This document shows positions 1 to 4,320 of a DNA stretch of 6,183 nt, piece after piece (the stretch's first letter is position 1; each line of letters starts with the position of its first letter). The notes under the pieces were generated by a model. That model was not told the DNA's origin. It saw only the letters and a list, made by a program, of their open reading frames with translations, and did not search any database. The translations under genes and the position numbers were made by a program. Source of the stretch: Halobacteria archaeon (GTDB lineage Archaea > Halobacteriota > Syntropharchaeia > Alkanophagales > Methanospirareceae). The stretch is from positions 1 through 6,183 of the forward strand of contig JAOZPO010000085.1 in assembly GCA_029932715.1 (NCBI GenBank), read 5' to 3'.

Positions 1-813
1 CGCTTCACCTGGTGTTGGTACGTCAAACACTGTAAAATCGTTAGCATTGTTACCTGTACGTACACCATTTGGATACCGTCCCGCTGACTTCCCTGCCTCC
101 GGTGCCGGTGCACCACCAAGAACACCGTATGCAACTTCATCTACGGTCTCTGTCGTTGAATTAAGCCAGATTACATCTTCATCATTGTTCAACCATCCAC
201 TTGCACATGTGTATACCTGATAACCCTGTGCCTCTATGGTCCCCAGAGCAGATAGAGATTTGCTATGCCCTGCGTCATCTTCCAGTGTCCAATCCGTCAG
301 GTTAATAGAAGAATTTCCTTTGTTGTATAGCTCTACCCATTCCGTATCATTGTTAGACATGAACTCGTTTATTACTACGTCAGGTGTAGTAATTGGCCCA
401 GATACAACAACAATATCATCCATCATTATCGTACCACCCGCTACGTTCTCACCTGTTTGAACCGTGTATGTCACATTACCTGACCATTCCTCATTACTGA
501 CTGAAGCTTTGATATCATGCCCTACAACAATCAAAAGAGGATCTACCTTTATCAGATATTGCGGAATAGCAGCTATAACATCTTCTGTCGTATCATTTCC
601 TAACTCGATACCCGCTGTAACATCTGATAGAGTCACAAGCCAACCATCAGGAACTCGAGTTCCGTTATCATACGTTACGTCACCTTTTATTTGTATTGGC
701 TGTTGCGGCGGCTCGTCTAATACTCCTACCTCTGCACTTGCCATCGTCACGATCACTGAAGTCATCATTATAGCGATCATCAACATTGCCATTTTGTTCC
801 TTTTTCGTTTCAT
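1..813 (-). CDS. Secreted lamin-tail-domain (LTD) surface protein, partial (3' end beyond window)
   Basis: This reading frame is open from ATG at 813 to the left edge, giving 271 residues without a stop. Residues 1-27 form a signal peptide: basic MKRKR start, a methionine-rich hydrophobic stretch and an ASA|EV cleavage site. Residues about 39-120 form a beta-rich domain (GDVTYDNGTRVPDGW ... WSGNVTYTV) resembling N-terminal modules of archaeal surface proteins. Residues about 146-271 match a lamin-tail domain: VVINEFMSNN, then EWVELYN, LTDWTLEDD, a GY-x-V strand and a late GRYPNG...PTPGEA. LTDs are small Ig-fold domains common in secreted microbial proteins; ligand binding is not established here. 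Several N-x-S/T sequons fit archaeal N-glycosylation. The gene starts 31 bp after the upstream 312-aa gene and is probably co-transcribed with it. A C-terminal anchor may lie outside the window. Domain calls are by eye; LTD is the surest. Confidence 0.88.
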   Translation of the reverse strand, partial: MKRKRNKMAMLMIAIMMTSVIVTMASAEVGVLDEPPQQPIQIKGDVTYDNGTRVPDGWLVTLSDVTAGIELGNDTTEDVIAAIPQYLIKVDPLLIVVGHDIKASVSNEEWSGNVTYTVQTGENVAGGTIMMDDIVVVSGPITTPDVVINEFMSNNDTEWVELYNKGNSSINLTDWTLEDDAGHSKSLSALGTIEAQGYQVYTCASGWLNNDEDVIWLNSTTETVDEVAYGVLGGAPAPEAGKSAGRYPNGVRTGNNANDFTVFDVPTPGEA

Positions 814-822
814 TTTTGCTTT

Positions 823-830
823 TCACCTCC
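823..830 (-). promoter_or_regulatory. Ribosome-binding site of the LTD gene
   Basis: The minus strand reads GGAGGTGA, a near-complete match to the anti-Shine-Dalgarno sequence, ending 9 nt before the ATG at 811-813. This supports that ATG over the later in-frame ATGs (codons 8, 10 and 12), which would give spacers well over 25 nt and would truncate the basic part of the signal peptide. Confidence 0.85.
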
Positions 831-844
831 TAAGTTGTTTATAG

Positions 845-1783
845 TCAATACTCCCATGTAAATGAAGTATTAGCGCTATACCAATACCCTTTGCCCGGTT
901 CCATTTTACTTATATCTCCATGCCAACCTGGTAATGCGGAATAATATGTCGCTATGAGCCAGTCGCCGCCATCATAACTATATAGTTCATCCTCATTAGT
1001 CACATTTGTCAGTAGTTCACTAAGGTTCGCATCACTCAGTCTTGTATATCCAATCAGATTCCAACCTTTGGCTATTGAGACACTCCTTGCTCCTGCTTCT
1101 GCCCCTTCTATGGTAGCGGTATATGATGCGTTTGCACTATACCAGTATCCCTTATCTGGTTCGACTGTTTCAAAGTCACCATGCCAACCAGGTAATGCGG
1201 AATAATACGTCACTATGAGCCAGCCATCATCATAAGTATATAACTCATCGCCGTCATTCGCATCTGGGAACACCGCATTGATCGAAGTATTGTCTATCGC
1301 CAGTGGTATAGAAATCAGGTTCCAGCCTTTAGTAATAGGCAGCTCGAACGTACGCGACGTTGTGTTTATTGTGACACTTTGGATATCACTGACACCAAGA
1401 AATGTCTCAGTGGTATTATCGGGATTCAACTTAGTAACGTTTGCGTACACTTTGTAAGCATACGTCCCGTCTGTCAGATTGGTTACCATGTAATCGAAGA
1501 TATAGCTGGTGGACAAGCCCTCAGTTACACTGCCAGTCGCAGACATTGTATAATTCGTCCCGTCCCAGTCGAGCCATACCTGATCATAGAATACCGATGT
1601 GGTCACATTGGGTACTGACACGTTAACAACAACATAGTCCTCTGGTACTTCGGTCTCATCTGCGGGTGTCGGCGCAATGAACTCAATGGTAGGCGTATAA
1701 TCCGCAATTGCTATGGGCGCTATCGCTGACATTACTAATATAGCACTCAAAAAGAGCGCAATTTTATATCCTTTCGGTTTCAT
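845..1783 (-). CDS. Secreted surface protein with C-terminal GWNLIS/KGYW repeat pair (312 aa)
   Basis: Residues 1-27 are a signal peptide (basic start, hydrophobic core, AIA|DY cleavage site). Residues about 30-140 form a beta-rich, Ig/FN3-like domain with several N-x-S/T sequons; I do not recognise a named family. Residues 141-312 are a module of two tandem repeats with the pattern GWNLI[SG] ... D-E-L-Y-x-Y ... TYYSALPGWHGD ... KGYWYSAN, ending TWEY. The GWNLIS...PGKGYW pattern is widespread at the C-terminus of archaeal and bacterial secreted proteins, but its function is unknown to me. The protein has no C-terminal transmembrane helix or PGF/PEF-type sorting tail, so it is either released or held by the repeats themselves. 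The same module ends the upstream 709-aa protein. A perfect Shine-Dalgarno sequence fixes the start. The gene has its own TATA box and leads the LTD gene. Confidence 0.93.
   Translation of the reverse strand: MKPKGYKIALFLSAILVMSAIAPIAIADYTPTIEFIAPTPADETEVPEDYVVVNVSVPNVTTSVFYDQVWLDWDGTNYTMSATGSVTEGLSTSYIFDYMVTNLTDGTYAYKVYANVTKLNPDNTTETFLGVSDIQSVTINTTSRTFELPITKGWNLISIPLAIDNTSINAVFPDANDGDELYTYDDGWLIVTYYSALPGWHGDFETVEPDKGYWYSANASYTATIEGAEAGARSVSIAKGWNLIGYTRLSDANLSELLTNVTNEDELYSYDGGDWLIATYYSALPGWHGDISKMEPGKGYWYSANTSFTWEY
848..1336 (-). repeat. Two tandem GWNLIS/KGYW protein repeats in the 312-aa protein
   Basis: Unit 1 covers residues 150-236 (DNA 1076-1336) and unit 2 residues 237-312 (DNA 848-1075), an offset of 87 codons. 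The strongest DNA similarity is 918-962 against 1179-1223, where 42 of 45 bases agree; this segment encodes the YYSALPGWHG part. The last unit lacks the linker that follows the KGYW motif in unit 1 and stops at TWEY. Confidence 0.9.
1320..1364 (-). repeat. 45-bp perfect direct repeat, copy 1 (copy 2 at 2338-2382)
   Basis: This stretch is identical base for base to 2338-2382 in the neighbouring 709-aa gene. It encodes TTSRTFELPITKGW, the first residues of the shared C-terminal module. Identity stops sharply on both sides: the next codons encode the similar NLISIPL but differ at many third positions. Confidence 0.95.
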
Positions 1784-1786
1784 CTT

Positions 1787-1794
1787 TCACCTCC
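1787..1794 (-). promoter_or_regulatory. Ribosome-binding site of the 312-aa gene
   Basis: The minus strand reads AAAGGAGGTGAAAGATG. GGAGG ends 6 nt before the ATG at 1781-1783, an optimal spacing, so the start is well supported. Confidence 0.88.
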
Positions 1795-1835
1795 TTTCTT
1801 CCTTATTATACTATGTTCTAATATAACGCACCGTC

Positions 1836-1845
1836 TATATTTAAA
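1836..1845 (-). promoter_or_regulatory. Archaeal TATA box for the 312-aa/LTD operon
   Basis: The minus strand reads TTTAAATATA, which contains the archaeal consensus TTTAWATA exactly, preceded by a purine-rich AGAAAC that could act as a BRE. Initiation about 25 nt downstream would fall near 1815, leaving a leader of roughly 30 nt with the Shine-Dalgarno site. It lies in the 88-bp gap after the 709-aa gene, so the two downstream genes can be transcribed independently. Seen as a motif only; no start site is known. Confidence 0.6.
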
Positions 1846-1871
1846 TGTTTCTATTGATAGATAACCCTCCT

Positions 1872-4001
1872 TTAATACTCCCATGTGAATGCTTCTGTAG
1901 CACCATACCAGTACCCTTTGCCTGGTTGCATTTTGTTTAAATCGCCATACCAACCATAGTCCGAATAATATGTCGCAGTAACCCATCCTTCATCGTAGGC
2001 AAATAGGACATCGCTATCGTTCGCATTTGGAATTATATTATTAAGACCTGCTTCGTTCTGTCCTGTATATCCAATCAGGTTCCAGCCCGTAGCTATTGGA
2101 ACAGTCCTTGTACCTGCTTCTGTTCCTTCTATGGTGGTTGTATATGCAGAATTTGCGCCATACCAATACCCCTTATCCAGCTCGATAGTTTCAAAGTCGC
2201 CATACCAACCGTAGCCCGAATAATATGTGGTTGTGATCCAGCTTCCATTATAGGAGAACAGGACATCGCCATCATTCGCATCAGGAAACACAGCATCAAT
2301 CGAAGTGTTGCCCATATCCAGCGGGATAGAGATAAGATTCCAGCCTTTAGTAATAGGCAGCTCGAACGTACGCGACGTTGTGCTTGATACCACCAGAATC
2401 GCATTGCTCGCCTGCATACCCATTGTACCTGTATCGCGGAACCCGACGACGTTATCGCTTGCCGCGGGTGTCACACTCCGGTCATCAATGCAGAGCTTAG
2501 AATTGCCCGCATAATCCTGCCACACGTCTTCCCATACCTGCTCATTGAATGTCAGGTCAGTTCCCTGCTCATTCCCCTGCGCAACAACCGTTATCAACCT
2601 TGCGCTTTTATTCGTTGCATTCGCGATTTCGCCCTCTAACGTAACATTCGCTATCGCTTCTCCCGGCGATACGCAGTACTTCGAGTTCGCCATGAGCAAA
2701 TCGCAGCCCTCAGTTATCCAGTACTCTCTCTCTGGTTCGCTTCCCTCCTCGTACACCACCAGTAACATTTGCCCTGTAAGCACGGTACTTGTATTATCAG
2801 CTCCGTTTTCCATGACTGCCGCGTATGTACCTGTTCCACTAATCGCGCTGGATACGTCATAAACGTACGTTCCCTTGGGATAATTATACGATCCAAAACC
2901 CTTTTCGTCCGTATACATCGCATCCGGAGTTGTGAAAGAATGCCCTTCAATGACCACAGTTAAATCTGCATCGCCGTGCTCTGTGCTAGAATATGAGTCA
3001 TACCAGTAGACATAGAGCCGTGCCGTCTTCAACGATGCACTATCAGGAATTGTAATATTGAATCCCGTAGTTGTTGTATTAGCTGGCTCCAGCTCCACCT
3101 TCGAGCTGTTCCCAACGGTATAAACCAGATTACCTCTGATCTTCTGATGTTCCAGTAGCACTAATGATGGCAAACCTGCAACTGATTTGCCCTTATATCC
3201 GTTATTCACCACCTCTTTTACTATAGATATTGCATTATTATCCTCTGTCGTCTCCTCGCTATCACAATCCACCGTAACGCTTATCGTTACCGATTCACCT
3301 GCATGTCGCTGCGTTGGGTCTGTAACAGACACAATTGTAGTACCGTTAACAGCCAGATCATTTACACGCACTTCTTTACTGAAACTTCCAGTATCAAAGC
3401 TCACGTTGAAAGCACCCGATGCGTTAGTGCCAATATTATCTATGGTTGCATTGATAATATTACTCGCGTTCGCGAACAACTCGCCGCAATTCGCTCTTAG
3501 CTCTGTAACCTTCAGGTCGGGTTTACCTCCTGGCTCTGTTAAAAAGATTATTGCCGTATCAGATATATCGGATCCTTTAATACGATAAACTTCAATTTCC
3601 ACCTGTCCCACTGTCGTTCCTGCTTTTAGCTTCGCGTACGCATAGCCATTGATGTTTGTCGTATTTCCCACTAATGGCCCTGAGTTATGGTCGTCCCATT
3701 CCGAAGTAGTCAGGTACGCATCATCCCCTGGTTGTGCAACTATCTCAAATTTAAGCTTGTAGTTATTACTGGCATCAGTACCATTTGTTGCACGAGCAGT
3801 TATCGTAGCTTCCGACATCCCATCTGCCGGGATGCTTGACGGGTCCACATCAACTATTTTTATATCTTTTGGTTCTGGACCAGGGGGGTAGTCATTCCCC
3901 TGCGCGCATAGTACCGTCCCGGCAACCGCAGCTAAAATAACAACTGCTGCTACTACAAGGCAATTAAATATTTTCCCCTTCGCTTCTCCCATTCTTATCA
4001 T
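1872..4001 (-). CDS. Multidomain secreted surface protein: Ig-like, CARDB, DUF3344-like, GWNLIS/KGYW repeats (709 aa)
   Basis: Residues about 10-33 are a hydrophobic signal peptide; cleavage could follow A27 (AVA) or A33, and the lone C32 does not sit in a good lipobox. Residues about 46-155 look like an invasin/Big_1-type Ig domain (VDVDPSSIPADG ... ATITARATNGT). Residues about 160-265 look like a CARDB adhesion module (PDLKVTELRAN ... INATIDNIGTNASG ... EDNN). Residues about 268-538 resemble DUF3344 of methanogen surface proteins (KTARLYVYWYDSYS, YVYDVSS, ARLITVVAQGN, FRDTGTMGMQASNAILVV). Residues 540-709 are two GWNLIS/KGYW repeats shared with the next gene, ending TWEY. Many N-x-S/T sequons suggest heavy N-glycosylation. 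There is no C-terminal membrane anchor. The likely role is an extracellular adhesive or envelope protein; no enzyme motif is seen. A second ATG at 3992 (codon 4) is an alternative start. Domain names are by pattern memory, not a search. Confidence 0.93.
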   Translation of the reverse strand: MIRMGEAKGKIFNCLVVAAVVILAAVAGTVLCAQGNDYPPGPEPKDIKIVDVDPSSIPADGMSEATITARATNGTDASNNYKLKFEIVAQPGDDAYLTTSEWDDHNSGPLVGNTTNINGYAYAKLKAGTTVGQVEIEVYRIKGSDISDTAIIFLTEPGGKPDLKVTELRANCGELFANASNIINATIDNIGTNASGAFNVSFDTGSFSKEVRVNDLAVNGTTIVSVTDPTQRHAGESVTISVTVDCDSEETTEDNNAISIVKEVVNNGYKGKSVAGLPSLVLLEHQKIRGNLVYTVGNSSKVELEPANTTTTGFNITIPDSASLKTARLYVYWYDSYSSTEHGDADLTVVIEGHSFTTPDAMYTDEKGFGSYNYPKGTYVYDVSSAISGTGTYAAVMENGADNTSTVLTGQMLLVVYEEGSEPEREYWITEGCDLLMANSKYCVSPGEAIANVTLEGEIANATNKSARLITVVAQGNEQGTDLTFNEQVWEDVWQDYAGNSKLCIDDRSVTPAASDNVVGFRDTGTMGMQASNAILVVSSTTSRTFELPITKGWNLISIPLDMGNTSIDAVFPDANDGDVLFSYNGSWITTTYYSGYGWYGDFETIELDKGYWYGANSAYTTTIEGTEAGTRTVPIATGWNLIGYTGQNEAGLNNIIPNANDSDVLFAYDEGWVTATYYSDYGWYGDLNKMQPGKGYWYGATEAFTWEY
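1875..2354 (-). repeat. Two tandem GWNLIS/KGYW protein repeats in the 709-aa protein
   Basis: Unit 1 covers residues 550-635 (DNA 2097-2354) and unit 2 residues 636-709 (DNA 1875-2096), an offset of 86 codons. Shared landmarks are GWNLI, a PDAND/PNAND acidic turn, TYYSxYGWYGD and KGYWYGA. This pair aligns along its whole length with the pair at 848-1336. Confidence 0.9.
2338..2382 (-). repeat. 45-bp perfect direct repeat, copy 2 (copy 1 at 1320-1364)
   Basis: Identical to 1320-1364. It marks the junction between the DUF3344-like region (ending near residue 539) and the C-terminal repeat module of the 709-aa protein. Confidence 0.95.
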
Positions 4002-4014
4002 CCTTCCCTTTTAC

Positions 4015-4020
4015 CCTCCT
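4015..4020 (-). promoter_or_regulatory. Candidate ribosome-binding site of the 709-aa gene
   Basis: The minus strand reads AGGAGGGTAAAAGGGAAGG before ATG at 4001. AGGAGG leaves a long spacer of 13 nt; the nearer GGGAAGG is a poorer match and would suit ATG 3992 with about 9 nt. The start therefore stays ambiguous by three codons; both starts keep the signal peptide. Confidence 0.55.
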
Positions 4021-4042
4021 TCTCTCTTTCTCTCCTTCTCGC

Positions 4043-4050
4043 TATATATA
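4043..4050 (-). promoter_or_regulatory. Candidate proximal TATA box for the 709-aa gene
   Basis: The minus strand reads TATATATA. Initiation about 25 nt downstream would fall near 4021, placing the Shine-Dalgarno site at the very 5' end of the message. A second candidate at 4088-4096 matches the archaeal consensus better. Confidence 0.4.
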
Positions 4051-4087
4051 GCACGTACTTCTTGCTCATACGGTTAATAGTTAACAG

Positions 4088-4096
4088 TATATAAAA
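4088..4096 (-). promoter_or_regulatory. Candidate distal TATA box for the 709-aa gene
   Basis: The minus strand reads TTTTATATA, containing TTTATATA, an exact match to the archaeal TATA consensus. Initiation would fall near 4067, giving a leader of about 65 nt that includes the purine tract. Motif only; either or both boxes may be used. Confidence 0.5.
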
Positions 4097-4140
4097 GCAT
4101 ATGTTATTAATACGTACTATTCCTGTCCAGCTTCTCTCGC

Positions 4141-4156
4141 TTTAGACGACTCTAAA
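4141..4156. repeat. Small perfect inverted repeat in the intergenic gap
   Basis: TTTAGA, a 4-nt spacer CGAC, then TCTAAA: a 6-bp perfect inverted repeat about 45 bp upstream of the distal TATA box. It could be an operator half-site pair or a weak hairpin; it is also short enough to be chance. Confidence 0.3.
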
Positions 4157-4283
4157 TCCGTTAATATACGCCATTTACGCTTCCTTGCTATTATCGGTAA
4201 TAGTAAAAAGTGAATATAAAAAATATTTTACCTGACTTCTCCCCTTCTTCCCCTATTATCAAGAGTGAAAAGGCGTTAGGCAC

Positions 4284-4320
4284 AATAAATAAAAAAGTAA
4301 AAGGGAGTGAAACTCACTCC
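4284..4320 (-). terminator. Likely terminator of hdrA, overlapping its stop codon
   Basis: The minus strand reads GGAGTGA-GTT-TCACTCC (4304-4320), a 7-bp perfect stem with a 3-nt loop, followed at once by CTTTTACTTTTTTATTTATT. The TGA stop codon (4314-4316) is the end of the 5' arm. The T-rich run alone would suit archaeal termination; the hairpin makes it resemble a bacterial intrinsic terminator. Confidence 0.65.

Larger units (their letters stand above)
4002..4313. other. Intergenic region between hdrA and the 709-aa gene
   Basis: This 312-bp gap has no convincing gene on either strand. Reading along the minus strand it holds the hdrA terminator T-run, AT-rich sequence, a 6-bp inverted repeat (4141-4156), two candidate TATA boxes (4088-4096 and 4043-4050), a small GTTAA-TAG-TTAAC inverted repeat between them (4073-4085), and a purine-rich leader (4002-4040). 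Confidence 0.8.

Noticed and set aside
464..844. Plus-strand 126-codon open frame with a hydrophobic C-terminus
   Set aside because: It is antisense to the LTD gene; the hydrophobic end is the mirror of that gene's signal-peptide codons.
1780..1986. Minus-strand 68-codon open frame spanning the gap between the two repeat-module genes
   Set aside because: It overlaps the 3' end of the 709-aa gene out of frame and crosses the promoter of the 312-aa gene; no ribosome-binding site or familiar protein pattern.
1784..1986. Rho-like or hairpin terminator after the 709-aa gene
   Set aside because: Only a 4-bp CTAT...ATAG repeat and no long T-run were found after the stop at 1872, so no terminator is claimed.
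848..2354. Repeats as a CRISPR array or mobile element
   Set aside because: The repeats are long, few, in frame and protein-coding; there are no regular spacers, terminal inverted repeats or transposase.
4002..4313. Small RNA or tRNA gene in the intergenic gap
   Set aside because: No cloverleaf, box C/D or long stable stem was seen; only short AT-rich inverted repeats.
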